From Faecalibacterium gallinarum (lineage in GTDB: Bacteria; Bacillota; Clostridia; Oscillospirales; Ruminococcaceae), in assembly GCF_022180365.1 (NCBI RefSeq), contig NZ_BQKV01000098.1, positions 62,001 through 126,000 on the forward strand: a stretch of DNA of 64,000 nucleotides. The letters run 5' to 3'. Both the position numbers and the translations under genes were made by a program. Of the stretch, positions 51,987 to 60,968 are shown in pieces. The notes below the pieces were generated by a model. It did no database searches. It saw only the letters and a list, made by a program, of their open reading frames with translations, and was not told the origin of the DNA. Position 1 is the stretch's first letter; each line of letters starts with the position of its first letter.

Positions 51987-53222
51987 ATGAACCGAAAAAT
52001 TGCGATTGCGGGCACAGGTTATGTGGGCCTGTCCCTGGCGGTGCTGCTGGCCCAGCACAATTCTGTGACGGCGGTGGACCTTCTGCCCGAGAAGGTCCGG
52101 CTGATCAACCACCGGCGCTCGCCGATTCAGGACGAATACATTGAGCGGTACCTGGCCGAGAAAGATCTGGACCTGACGGCTACCCTGGACGGGGCGGCGG
52201 CCTACCGGGACGCCGAATTTGTGGTGATTGCCGCCCCCACCAATTACGACAGCAAAAAGAACTTTTTCGACACCTCAGCAGTGGAGGCGGTGGTGGGCCA
52301 GGCCCTGGCCGCGAACCCGGAGACGGTCCTGGTCATCAAATCCACGGTGCCGGTGGGGTTCACCGCCCAGCTGCGGGAAAAATACGGCTGCAAGATTTTG
52401 TTCAGCCCCGAATTTCTGCGGGAGAGCAAAGCCCTCTACGATAATCTCCATCCCAGCCGGATCATTGTGGGGACCAACCTTTCAGATGAGCCCCTTATAG
52501 CGGCGGCCCGGGAGTTTGCGGCCCTCTTGCAGGAGGGCGCCCTGGAACCGGAGGTAGAAACCCTGCTGATGGGCTACTCGGAGGCCGAGGCGGTGAAACT
52601 CTTTGCCAACACCTACCTGGCCCTCCGGGTGAGCTACTTCAACGAGCTGGACACCTATGCCGAACTAAAAGGGCTGGACACCCGCCAGATTGTGGAGGGG
52701 GTCTGCCTCGACCCCCGGATCGGCGCCCACTACAATAACCCCAGTTTTGGCTATGGCGGCTATTGCCTGCCCAAAGATACAAAACAGCTTTTGGCCAACT
52801 ACGCCGACGTGCCGGAAAACCTCATCGGGGCCATTGTGGCCTCCAACCGCACCCGCAAGGATTTTATTGCCGACCGGGTGCTCCAGCTGGCGGGCTTTGA
52901 ACAGACCGGCGATGGCTGGACCGGCGCCCGGGAGAAAGAAATCGTGATCGGAGTCTACCGCCTGACCATGAAAACCAACAGCGATAATTTCCGCCAGAGC
53001 AGCATCCAGGGGGTCATGAAACGGGTGAAGGCCCGGGGCGCCGCCGTGATTGTTTATGAACCCACCCTGCCCGATGGGGAGACTTTTTTCGGCAGTCCGG
53101 TGGTAAACGATCTGGCCGAGTTTAAACGACGCAGTCATGCCGTGGTGGCCAACCGCTATGACCGCTGCCTGGACGATATCCGGGAAAAAGTCTATACGCG
53201 GGATGTGTTCCTGCGGGATTGA
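51987..53222 (+). CDS. ugd: UDP-glucose/nucleotide-sugar dehydrogenase
   Basis: 411 residues. The N-terminal Rossmann motif [34 protein letters not shown], the helical [24 protein letters not shown], and the catalytic cysteine in [24 protein letters not shown] are all present. The enzyme oxidises UDP-glucose (or a related sugar) to the uronic acid with two NAD, supplying the EPS with an acidic sugar. The match is clearest to UDP-glucose 6-dehydrogenases; UDP-mannosamine or galactose forms cannot be ruled out. Confidence 0.9.
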   Translation: MNRKIAIAGTGYVGLSLAVLLAQHNSVTAVDLLPEKVRLINHRRSPIQDEYIERYLAEKDLDLTATLDGAAAYRDAEFVVIAAPTNYDSKKNFFDTSAVEAVVGQALAANPETVLVIKSTVPVGFTAQLREKYGCKILFSPEFLRESKALYDNLHPSRIIVGTNLSDEPLIAAAREFAALLQEGALEPEVETLLMGYSEAEAVKLFANTYLALRVSYFNELDTYAELKGLDTRQIVEGVCLDPRIGAHYNNPSFGYGGYCLPKDTKQLLANYADVPENLIGAIVASNRTRKDFIADRVLQLAGFEQTGDGWTGAREKEIVIGVYRLTMKTNSDNFRQSSIQGVMKRVKARGAAVIVYEPTLPDGETFFGSPVVNDLAEFKRRSHAVVANRYDRCLDDIREKVYTRDVFLRD

Positions 53223-53235
53223 GGAGGAGAGAAAG

Positions 53236-53685
53236 ATGAAACTCTGTATGGTGGGGTCTTCCGGCGGCCACCTGGCCCATCTCTATTTGCTGCGGCCCCT
53301 TTGGGGCGACCGGGAACGGTTTTGGGTGACCTTTGATAAAGAGGATGCCCGCAGCCTCTTGGAGGGGGAGCGGATGTACCCCTGTTATTACCCGACCAAC
53401 CGCAGCCTGAAAGCCCTTTTAAAAAATACCTGGCTGGCCTGGCGGGTGCTCCGGCGGGAAAAACCGGACCTGATTGTTTCCAGCGGGGCGGCGGTGGCAG
53501 TGCCGTTTTTTTACCTGGGCAAGCTGCTGGGGGCGAAGCTGGTCTATGTGGAGGTGTTTGATCGGATCCATAAACCGACCCTGACCGGGCGGCTGGTCTA
53601 CCCGATTGCAGACCAGTTCATCGTCCAGTGGGAGGAACAGACCCAGGTTTATCCCCGGGCGAAATGCTTGGGCAGTATTTTCTGA
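53236..53685 (+). CDS. Alg14-like glycosyltransferase subunit (PssD/Cps14F type)
   Basis: 149 residues. CMVGSSGGHLAHLYLLRPLW at the start, IVSSGAAVAVPFFYLGKLLGAKLVYVEVFDRIHKPTLTGRLVYPIADQFIVQW in the middle and end. This is the membrane-anchoring, acceptor-binding subunit of a split GT28-type enzyme; the catalytic partner (Alg13-like) follows 19 bases on. Together they add the second sugar, often galactose or glucuronic acid in known systems. ATG at 53236 with GAGGAGAGAAAG before it. Confidence 0.9.
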   Translation: MKLCMVGSSGGHLAHLYLLRPLWGDRERFWVTFDKEDARSLLEGERMYPCYYPTNRSLKALLKNTWLAWRVLRREKPDLIVSSGAAVAVPFFYLGKLLGAKLVYVEVFDRIHKPTLTGRLVYPIADQFIVQWEEQTQVYPRAKCLGSIF

Positions 53686-53704
53686 GGATAGGAGGGCAAA
53701 ACCC

Positions 53705-54205
53705 ATGATCTTTGTGACAGTAGGCACCCATGAGCAGCCCTTTGACCGGCTGCTCCGGGCGGTGGATGAACTGCGTCGGCAGGGCGCAATTCAGGAAGAA
53801 GTATTCCTCCAGACCGGCTGCTCGGATTATCAGCCCAAGGCCTGCGGGTGGGCCAGGATGCTGCCCTACCGGCAGATGGTGGAACAGATGTCCCGGGCGC
53901 GGATCGTCGTGACCCATGGCGGCCCGGCCAGCTTTATGCTCCCTCTCCAGATGGGCAAAACCCCGGTGGTGGTGCCCCGGCAAAAGCAATACGGGGAGCA
54001 CGTCAACGACCATCAGGTGGAGTTCGCCCGGGAGGTCTCCCGGCGGATGGGGCTGATTCTCCCGGTGGAAGAGGTGGACCGCCTGGGGGAGGTGCTGGCC
54101 CGGTATGATACCCTGGCCGGGGCCGCAGCGGGGGAGATACCCCGGAATAACGGACGATTTAACCGGGAACTGGACGCACTGGTGCGCGGCTTGTTCCCCC
54201 AGTGA
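53705..54205 (+). CDS. Alg13-like glycosyltransferase subunit (PssE/Cps14G type)
   Basis: 166 residues. MIFVTVGTHEQPFDRLLRAVDEL is the standard start, and THGGPASFMLPLQMGKTPVVVPRQKQYGEHVNDHQVEFAREVS is the nucleotide-sugar site of the GT28 C-terminal family. It forms a two-part transferase with the previous gene product. ATG at 53705 with ATAGGAGGG before it. Confidence 0.9.
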   Translation: MIFVTVGTHEQPFDRLLRAVDELRRQGAIQEEVFLQTGCSDYQPKACGWARMLPYRQMVEQMSRARIVVTHGGPASFMLPLQMGKTPVVVPRQKQYGEHVNDHQVEFAREVSRRMGLILPVEEVDRLGEVLARYDTLAGAAAGEIPRNNGRFNRELDALVRGLFPQ

Positions 54206-54216
54206 GAGGTCTGGCC

Positions 54217-55371
54217 ATGAGAAAAATCAAGCTGGCCTATGTGGTTACCAACTGCAAAAAGACGGGGCCCATCCAGCAGACCCTCAACCTTCTGCGCTAC
54301 CTGGACCGGGGGGCATTTGAGCCGTTTCTCGTCACCCTCTGGCCTGAGGAGCCGGACAACACTCTGCTGGAAGAATACAGGGCCCTGGGGGTGCCCATTT
54401 TTTCGGCGGGGCTGAGCCGGGCGCAGTCGATCCTCCAGGGCCGAAGGGCGGTGGGGCGGATTCTCCGCCAGTTGGGACCGGACATCGTCCACGCTGTGGG
54501 GATGCCCCCTTACCGGATGACCCTGGGCTGGCGGCAGGGGATGCACCTGACCACCTTGCGAAACGACTGCCCCGCAGACTACCCCGACCAGTACGGCAGA
54601 TGGATCGGCCCGGCCCTGGCCCGGCTGGATCTGAGACTGATCCGGCATCAGGCGGCCCGGGGGGAGCCCTTTGTGGTCTGCTCCGAGAGCCTGCGCCAAA
54701 TCTACCGCACCCGCTGCGGGCTGGATTTTCCCTGCATCTGCAACGGGGTGGAACTGGGACTTTGGCCCGAGGCTGGGCCGGACCGCACCGCCCTCCGGGC
54801 CCGGCTGGGCCTGCCGAAAGAGAAGGTTTTGTTTGTCTATGGGGGCGGCTTTATCCAGCGGAAAAACCAGCAGGAGGCCATCGAAGGATTTTTAAAGATG
54901 GAAGGCCGGGCTGAGGCGGCGCTGGTGCTGCTGGGGGATGGCCCGGACCTGGAACCTCTGCGCCGGACCTTCGGCGAGGCCGAAGGGGTGCTGTTCCCAG
55001 GCCGGGTGACCAACGTCAGCGACTATCTCCGGGCGTCGGACATTTATCTGACCACCAGCCGTTCCGAGGGGCTGCCCAACGGCGTGCTGGAAGCTATGGC
55101 CTGCGGCTTGCCGGTCCTAGCGTCGGATATCCCTCAGCACAGAGAGGCCCTGGCCCCTGACCCCGGCTGCGGCTGGCTTTACCCTCTGGGGCGGCCGGAT
55201 CAGCTGGCCGCCGCCATGGATCGGGTGCTGCGCGCCGACCAGGCGGAACGGGGCCGGAGGGCTGGCCAGGTGGCCCGGACCTGTTTCAGTGCCCAGCGGA
55301 TGAGCCGGGAGTATCAGGCCCTTTACCGCAAACTTATCCCCAAAAACCCCTCGGAAAGGAGCCGGGAATGA
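54217..55371 (+). CDS. glycosyltransferase family 4 protein
   Basis: 384 residues, GT-B fold. The donor-binding half has VLFVYGGGFIQRKNQQEAIEGFLKM, LVLLGDGPDLEPLRRTF, VSDYLRASDIYLTTSRSEGLPNGVLEAMACGLPVLAS with the E-x7-E motif. The N-terminal half begins KLAYVVTNCKKTGPIQQTLNLLRYL, resembling group 1 (GT4) enzymes. The donor sugar is unknown. The ATG at 54217 is preferred to the GTG at 54202 by spacing from GAGAGG. It overlaps the GT8 gene by four bases. Confidence 0.88.
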   Translation: MRKIKLAYVVTNCKKTGPIQQTLNLLRYLDRGAFEPFLVTLWPEEPDNTLLEEYRALGVPIFSAGLSRAQSILQGRRAVGRILRQLGPDIVHAVGMPPYRMTLGWRQGMHLTTLRNDCPADYPDQYGRWIGPALARLDLRLIRHQAARGEPFVVCSESLRQIYRTRCGLDFPCICNGVELGLWPEAGPDRTALRARLGLPKEKVLFVYGGGFIQRKNQQEAIEGFLKMEGRAEAALVLLGDGPDLEPLRRTFGEAEGVLFPGRVTNVSDYLRASDIYLTTSRSEGLPNGVLEAMACGLPVLASDIPQHREALAPDPGCGWLYPLGRPDQLAAAMDRVLRADQAERGRRAGQVARTCFSAQRMSREYQALYRKLIPKNPSERSRE

Positions 55372-56360
55372 AGTCTTTGACCCTGCCGGTCGTTTTTGCG
55401 GCCGATGAAAATTATCTCGTTCCTGCTTATGTGGCGGCCTTTTCGCTGGTGCAGAATACCCGCCCGGAAACAGAACTGGTTCTTTATTTTATGATCCCGG
55501 TGGGGCTACCGGAGGCCGGGCGGCGGCTGCTCTCTTCGCTGGGGTGCCCGGGCCGCTGCCGGGTGGAATGGATCGAAATGAGGGAGCAGTTCGAGAACGC
55601 CAAAATGCAGATTTCCTATATCACTCCCGCCACCTATTACCGGCTCTTGCTGCCCGAGCTTTTGCCCCAGTGGGGCCGGTGCCTCTACCTCGACGCCGAT
55701 CTGGTGGTGGAAGAAGATTTGACCGGGCTTTACCTCTCCTTGCCGGAAGATTCCTATCTGGCGGGAGTGGTGGCGGGCAACCCGGCTCTGCCCGGTTTAA
55801 AAGGGGAGGCCCGGGCCCGCCACGCGGCTCTCCTGGGGCTGGAAAATTTGGATGGGTACATCAACGCCGGGGTGCTGGTGTGTAACCTGGAAAAGATGCG
55901 GCGGGATGATCTTGTGCCCCGGTTCCTCGAGCGGGTAGCGCAAAACTACCCCTATCAGGATCAGGATATTTTAAACGCCCTCTGTGCCGGCGGGATCGCC
56001 CATGCCCCGCGGAAATATAACGTCTGCCCCCTCAACGGCCCCGACACCCTCCCTCCGGGGTTATTATCCCGGGAGGAAGAAGCCCGAGTCCGGGCAGCTT
56101 ACCGGGCCCCGGCGGTGGTTCACTATGCCCAGCCTCAGAAGCCCTGGCTGAGCCGGCGGTTCCCCATGGCGGAACACTGGTGGCGGTACTGCGACGCGGC
56201 AGATCCGGCGATCCGTCGGGAATTTCTCGCCCCCTACATTCGCCGGAACCGCTGGCGGGCGCCGGTGATCCGACTCAAGCACAGCCGCCCGGTGATGGGC
56301 AGCTGGCAGGCCCTCAAGCGGGGGCGGCAGCTGCTGCGGGGAGAAGGAGGCGGAAAATGA
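55368..56360 (+). CDS. glycosyltransferase family 8 protein
   Basis: 330 residues with the GT8 signature: VVFAADENYLVPAYVAAFSLVQNT at the start, the metal-binding DxD in CLYLDADLVVEEDL near 105, YINAGVLVCNLEKMRRDDL near 165 and DQDILNALCAG near 200, plus VVHYAQPQKPW near 250. Retaining enzymes of this family add glucose or galactose. It overlaps both neighbours by ATGA. Confidence 0.9.
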   Translation: MKSLTLPVVFAADENYLVPAYVAAFSLVQNTRPETELVLYFMIPVGLPEAGRRLLSSLGCPGRCRVEWIEMREQFENAKMQISYITPATYYRLLLPELLPQWGRCLYLDADLVVEEDLTGLYLSLPEDSYLAGVVAGNPALPGLKGEARARHAALLGLENLDGYINAGVLVCNLEKMRRDDLVPRFLERVAQNYPYQDQDILNALCAGGIAHAPRKYNVCPLNGPDTLPPGLLSREEEARVRAAYRAPAVVHYAQPQKPWLSRRFPMAEHWWRYCDAADPAIRREFLAPYIRRNRWRAPVIRLKHSRPVMGSWQALKRGRQLLRGEGGGK

Positions 56361-57271
56361 GACCCAAAGTTTCGGTGATTCTGCCCACCTACGGGGACCC
56401 GGCATTCCTCCCCCGGAGCATCGAGAGCGTGTTGCAACAAAGCTACCCCCACTGGGAGCTGATCGTGGTAGACGACAACGATCCAGCGACCGAGGCCCGC
56501 CGCAGTACCGGGGCGGCGATGACGATTTATCGAGAGGACGGCCGGATTTGTTATCTCCAGCACGACCGGAACCGGAACGGCGCAGCGGCCCGGAACACCG
56601 GCATCGCCCGGGCAGCGGGGGAGTACATCGCCTTTCTGGACAGTGACGACGAATACGCTCCCCAGCGGCTGGAACGCTGCCTCGCCGCTCTGGAAGGGGC
56701 GCCGGACCCCTGGGCCGGGGTATATACAGGCTGCGAGATCTGGCAGGGCGGGCGGCTGGTTCGCCGCCGTACCCACATCAAAAGCGGCAATTTTCTGGCT
56801 GAGACGTTGGCGGCGGCTTTCCCTCTGTCCTCGGGGTCAAACCTCTTTCTCCGGGCGGGGGTAGTGCGGGAACTGGGGGGCTTCGACGAGAACTTCCGGC
56901 GGCACCAGGACTATGAATTTCTGGTGCGGTATTTCCGCCGGTACAGTCTTTTGGCCCTGCCGGAAGTTCTCTTGACAAAGCACGAGCTGGGGACAAACCG
57001 CCCAAGTCTCGAGGCTTTTCAAAAGACCAAGCGCCAGTACCTCGAAAAATACCGCCTCGAGCTCGCCGCCCTGGGTCCGGCCCAGCGGGCCGCCGTGTAC
57101 GCCGAGCATGCCCTGGGGCTCCAGGCCGCGGCGCTGGCGGAGGGCCGCCCCGGCGCGTTCTGCTGCTTTACCGCCCGGGCTCTGGTCCGGCGGCCCGGCT
57201 ATACCCTGATTCGCACCGCCAAGCTCTTTGGGCGGAGGATTCTGGGCCGGAGCGGGCGGGTTGAAGCCTGA
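56357..57271 (+). CDS. glycosyltransferase family 2 protein
   Basis: 304 residues. VSVILPTYGDPAFLPRSIESVLQQSYPHWELIVVDDND at the start, GAAARNTGIARAAGEYIAFLDSDDEY with DxD, and the acceptor-side GGFDENFRRHQDYEFLVRYFRRY. An inverting GT-A enzyme. The ATG at 56357 overlaps the GT8 stop (ATGA) and follows GAAGGAGG. Donor sugar unknown. Confidence 0.9.
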   Translation: MRPKVSVILPTYGDPAFLPRSIESVLQQSYPHWELIVVDDNDPATEARRSTGAAMTIYREDGRICYLQHDRNRNGAAARNTGIARAAGEYIAFLDSDDEYAPQRLERCLAALEGAPDPWAGVYTGCEIWQGGRLVRRRTHIKSGNFLAETLAAAFPLSSGSNLFLRAGVVRELGGFDENFRRHQDYEFLVRYFRRYSLLALPEVLLTKHELGTNRPSLEAFQKTKRQYLEKYRLELAALGPAQRAAVYAEHALGLQAAALAEGRPGAFCCFTARALVRRPGYTLIRTAKLFGRRILGRSGRVEA

Positions 57272-57299
57272 CACAATGCCTGCCGAAAGGAGAAAACCA

Positions 57300-58232
57300 T
57301 TGACCGTTTATGCACTGATTGTCACCTACAACCGGCGCGCGCTTCTCTGCGAGTGCCTCGAGGCGGTGCTGAGCCAGACCCGACGGCCGGACCGGGTTCT
57401 GGTGCTGGACAACGCCAGCACCGACGGCACCCCCGCACTCTTCGCCCCGGGCGGGCCCTTTTGCCAGCCCCTCATACAATATGAGCGGCTGGACCGGAAC
57501 ACCGGCGGGGCAGGTGGCTTCTGCGAGGGGATTCGCCGGGCCTGGCCCCATTGCGACTGGATCTGGCTGATGGACGACGACACCATCCCCGCCCCGGACG
57601 CCCTGGCGGGGCTCTGTGCCGCCGCCGAAGAAGCGGGGGAGAAAACCAGCTTTCTGGCCAGCACGGTGTTTGGCCCGGGGGGCGAGCCCATGAACCTGCC
57701 CGCCCTGGACCTGACCCCCACCGCCAACGGCTACCCGGACTGGTATTTCGGTCTCCAGCAGCAACGGGTCAAGATCCAGTCCGCCACCTTTGTCTCCCTG
57801 CTGGTCCGGGCCCAGGCGGTCCAGGCGGTGGGGTTGCCCCTGGACTGGTATTTTCTCTGGGGGGACGACACCGAATACACCCTGCGGCTGACCCGGTACT
57901 ATGGCCCCGCCTATCTCACGGGCCAAAGCCGGGTGCTGCACAAACGTTTTGAAACCAAAAAGCTGTCGGTCCTCACCGAGAATAATCCGGCCCGGATCGG
58001 CTTCTACACCTATTTTTACCGCAATACCCTCCTTAACAAGGCCGCCTACGAGGGCAGGCCCGCCGCCCGGCGGTTCTGCGCCGATGCGCTGCGGGAGTGC
58101 GGGCGGGTGCTCCTGCGTCCCGGGGTGAAGTACCGGGGCCGTAAACTCCGGGCCGTCCTGGGCGGCCTATGGGCCTATGGGCTCGGCAGATACAATCGTG
58201 CCGCCTTTGACGCACGGCGCCAGCGCCTGTAA
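57300..58232 (+). CDS. GT2 glycosyltransferase, galactofuranosyltransferase-like
   Basis: 310 residues. LIVTYNRRALLCECLEAVLSQTRRPDRVLVLDNASTDGT at the start, GGAGGFCEGIRRA, WIWLMDDDTIPAP (DDD motif), FLWGDDTEYTLRLTRYYGPAYL and VLHKR match the GlfT2/rhamnosyltransferase-like branch. Together with the UDP-galactopyranose mutase at the operon end this suggests transfer of galactofuranose (inference). The TTG at 57300 is the chosen start: AAGGAG lies seven bases before it, while the upstream ATG at 57276 has no site. Confidence 0.85.
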   Translation: MTVYALIVTYNRRALLCECLEAVLSQTRRPDRVLVLDNASTDGTPALFAPGGPFCQPLIQYERLDRNTGGAGGFCEGIRRAWPHCDWIWLMDDDTIPAPDALAGLCAAAEEAGEKTSFLASTVFGPGGEPMNLPALDLTPTANGYPDWYFGLQQQRVKIQSATFVSLLVRAQAVQAVGLPLDWYFLWGDDTEYTLRLTRYYGPAYLTGQSRVLHKRFETKKLSVLTENNPARIGFYTYFYRNTLLNKAAYEGRPAARRFCADALRECGRVLLRPGVKYRGRKLRAVLGGLWAYGLGRYNRAAFDARRQRL

Positions 58233-58256
58233 ATGCGGCACGGAACGGGGAAAACC

Positions 58257-59483
58257 ATGGAACTACGAATTCACAAACCGGGGCTCTTGACGGCGGCCCT
58301 GATGGCCGTCTATATCCTGAGCCAAAATCTGCTCTATCTGGCCCCGGAACATTCTTTTTATAACTACCTGGCCTATGGGCTGGTGCTCGGGATGGCAGGT
58401 TATGTCATCTTCTGGGCCCGGAAGCTCCGGCTGGAAAAAAGTGCTCTCACCCTTTTAATGGCGGCTCCTTTGGGCCTTTCCGTGATGGCCTCCCTGGTGG
58501 AGGTGGCCCGCTATGGGGACGCGTCCTTTCTCCATTCGCTCTATGGGCAGATGCAGTGGTGGATCTACGGCCTGGCCTTTTTTGTCTTTCAGTACGCCCT
58601 CAGGCGCCACCCTTCGGTCTATCCTGCCCTGATCGGGGGCTTTGTCTTTCTTGCGGTGGTGCAGGTGGGCATCGGCATTGCCCAGTCTCTGCTGGCAGGG
58701 CAGGTGAATTTCACTTATATCCCTACCACCAAACGGCTGGGGATGGTCCGGTATTATTTCCCGGTGGTGCTGATGGTGCTGGCCTACTTTTGGGCCCTCA
58801 ATAATTTTTTCAATGGCCGGCGGCGTCTGCTCTCTCTGGGGCTGATGGCAGCGGTGCTTTTCGAGGTGACCTTCGTCCAGCAGTTCCGCTCCACCCTGGG
58901 CGGGATGCTGCTGGCGAGCTTTGCGGGCTTTCTTCTCTGGCGAAAGGTCTCAGCCAAAAAGACGGCGCTCTTTCTGGCCGCAGTGGTCTGCGCCTGGCTG
59001 CTTTACCGCAGTTCCAACTTTTTGCAGCAGAGCATCGTCTATCTCTTGAGCGGCGACCGCTCCCTGAGTGTCCGGGGCGTTCTAATTGATTTTATTCTGG
59101 AAAATTCCCGGGCCCGGTGGCTTTTGGGCTCGGGGTGGGTTTCCTCCGAGATGGCCTATGCCTATGCCTCCACACCGTACCGTACCTACCTCAACTGGGG
59201 GGCGTTCGTCTTCGCCGACGGCGGGGTATTCTCCATCCTCTATTCTTATGGAGTGCTGGGGGTGCTCTGGGTGGCGGCTCTTTGGAGCGTGATGCTGCGC
59301 AAAGGGTGGCGGATCTATCGCCAACAGAATCATTATCTGTTTCTGCTCTTCCCGCTGTACATGCTGATGACGATTTTCATTGATATTCACTGGTATATCC
59401 ACGACCAGTTTTTTGTGATGGCCCTGTTCTGCGCCCTGCTGGACTATCGGGCCAAAGCCGGGCCCCCGGCGGCGGGGCGGTGA
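58257..59483 (+). CDS. predicted EPS polymerase (Wzy/O-antigen ligase-like)
   Basis: 408 residues with about ten to eleven hydrophobic helices and a large external loop around residues 265-340 (SVRGVLIDFILENSRARWLLGSGWVSSEMAYAYASTPYRTYLNWGAFVFADGG), the layout of Wzy polymerases. RSTLGGMLLASFAGFLLW and the loop GSGWVS are similar to O-antigen ligase-type proteins. It is the only candidate in the operon for repeat-unit polymerisation. The ATG at 58257 follows GGGGAAAACC; an upstream ATG at 58233 is possible. Sequence identity in this family is always low, so the call is by topology and context. Confidence 0.78.
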   Translation: MELRIHKPGLLTAALMAVYILSQNLLYLAPEHSFYNYLAYGLVLGMAGYVIFWARKLRLEKSALTLLMAAPLGLSVMASLVEVARYGDASFLHSLYGQMQWWIYGLAFFVFQYALRRHPSVYPALIGGFVFLAVVQVGIGIAQSLLAGQVNFTYIPTTKRLGMVRYYFPVVLMVLAYFWALNNFFNGRRRLLSLGLMAAVLFEVTFVQQFRSTLGGMLLASFAGFLLWRKVSAKKTALFLAAVVCAWLLYRSSNFLQQSIVYLLSGDRSLSVRGVLIDFILENSRARWLLGSGWVSSEMAYAYASTPYRTYLNWGAFVFADGGVFSILYSYGVLGVLWVAALWSVMLRKGWRIYRQQNHYLFLLFPLYMLMTIFIDIHWYIHDQFFVMALFCALLDYRAKAGPPAAGR

Positions 59484-59488
59484 ATTTT

Positions 59489-60943
59489 ATGGCGGAAAAA
59501 CCCAAATCCCTCAAGTGGAATTTCTTCATGAATGCGGTGCTGACCGCCTCCTCGCTGCTTTTCCCGCTGGTTAGCTTCCCCTATGTATCCCGGGTCCTGG
59601 GGCCGGAGGGAATGGGCAAGGTCTCCTTTGCCAGTTCGCTGGTGTCCTATTTTGCCATCTTTGCCCAGCTGGGCATCCCCACCTATGGCATCCGGGTCTG
59701 CGCCGCCCTCCGAGACCGGAAAACCGAGCTAACCCGGACGGTGCAGGAGCTGACCTTGCTCAACCTCATCATGAGCGCGGCGGCCTATGGGGCACTTTTC
59801 GCCCTGGTATGGGCGGTGCCCAAACTGCGGGCTGAACGGGAGCTGTATTTTATCATGAGCCTGACCATCCTTTTCAACGCTATCGGGATGGAGTGGCTCT
59901 ATAAGGCCCTGGAACAGTACGCCTACATCGCCGCCCGGTCCATCTTCTTTAAAGTGGTGAGCCTGGGGGCGGTCTTTGCCCTGGTCCACCGTCCGGAAGA
60001 TGTTCTCATATACGGCGCGGTGAGTCTGATCGCCCTGTCCGGTTCCAGCGTTTTGAACCTTCTCAACGCCCGGCGATTTGTGGGCTTGCGGCCGGTGGGG
60101 GACTATCATCTGGGGCGGCACCTGGGGCCGGTGGGTGTGTTTTTCGCCATGTCCTGCGCCACCACCCTCTACACCCAGTTGGATACCGTCATGCTGGGGT
60201 TTCTCCAGACCGACCGGGAGGTGGGTTACTACCACGCGGCGGTCAAGATCAAATCCATTTTGGTCAGTGTCGTCACCTCCCTGGGGGTGGTGCTGCTGCC
60301 CCGGGCGGCCTATTACATCCAGCAGGGCCGCCGGGATCAGTTTGAACAGATGGCCGCTAAGGCCCTCCGCTTTGTCTGGCTGGCGGCGCCGCCATTGGCC
60401 CTCTACTTTATCCTGTTTGCCCGGGAATCGATTCTCTTTCTCTCCGGCGGGGCCTACGCCGCCGCGGTGCTGCCCATGCAGATCATCCTACCGGTGCTGG
60501 TGCTGGTGGGGCTGACCAACGTGATGGGATTGCAGATGCTGGTGCCTCTGGGGCGGGAGAAGGCGGTGCTCCGCTCTGAGCTGGCGGGGGCGGCGGTAAA
60601 TCTGGCGGCAAACTTTTTGCTGATTCCAGGGCTTTCCTCGGTGGGGGCGGCCCTGGGCACCCTGTTGGCGGAGACGGTGGTCTGGGCCATCCAGCGCCGG
60701 GCCCTCCGGGATCAGCTGGCTTCGGTCCGGCTGCCCCTGGCGCGGCTGGCCGGGGCGCTGGGGGCTGGGTGTCTGGCCTCGATCTGGGTCAAGGCCCTGG
60801 ACTTGCCCCCGTTTTTTGCCCTGGCCCTGTCGGCGGGCCTCTTTTTCGGCAGCTATAGTCTGGTGCATCTGGCGGCCCGGGAACCTCTGGCCCTGGAGCT
60901 CTTGGCTTTGCTCCGCCGGAAAACCCGCCTGCCGGGAAAATAA
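59489..60943 (+). CDS. Wzx-type polysaccharide flippase (MATE-like superfamily)
   Basis: 484 residues with about 12-14 membrane segments. The start NFFMNAVLTASSLLFPLVSFPYVSRVLGPEGMGKVSFASSLVSYFAIFAQLGIPTYGIRV is the standard of the Wzx/RfbX family, and FFAMSCATTLYTQLDTVMLGFLQTDREVGYYHAAVKI is a conserved middle block. It moves the lipid-linked repeat unit to the outer face of the membrane. The ATG at 59489 is used; a GTG at 59480 overlapping the previous stop is an alternative. Confidence 0.9.
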   Translation: MAEKPKSLKWNFFMNAVLTASSLLFPLVSFPYVSRVLGPEGMGKVSFASSLVSYFAIFAQLGIPTYGIRVCAALRDRKTELTRTVQELTLLNLIMSAAAYGALFALVWAVPKLRAERELYFIMSLTILFNAIGMEWLYKALEQYAYIAARSIFFKVVSLGAVFALVHRPEDVLIYGAVSLIALSGSSVLNLLNARRFVGLRPVGDYHLGRHLGPVGVFFAMSCATTLYTQLDTVMLGFLQTDREVGYYHAAVKIKSILVSVVTSLGVVLLPRAAYYIQQGRRDQFEQMAAKALRFVWLAAPPLALYFILFARESILFLSGGAYAAAVLPMQIILPVLVLVGLTNVMGLQMLVPLGREKAVLRSELAGAAVNLAANFLLIPGLSSVGAALGTLLAETVVWAIQRRALRDQLASVRLPLARLAGALGAGCLASIWVKALDLPPFFALALSAGLFFGSYSLVHLAAREPLALELLALLRRKTRLPGK

Positions 60944-60968
60944 TTCGCTCTGAAAGGAGAAAGATCGG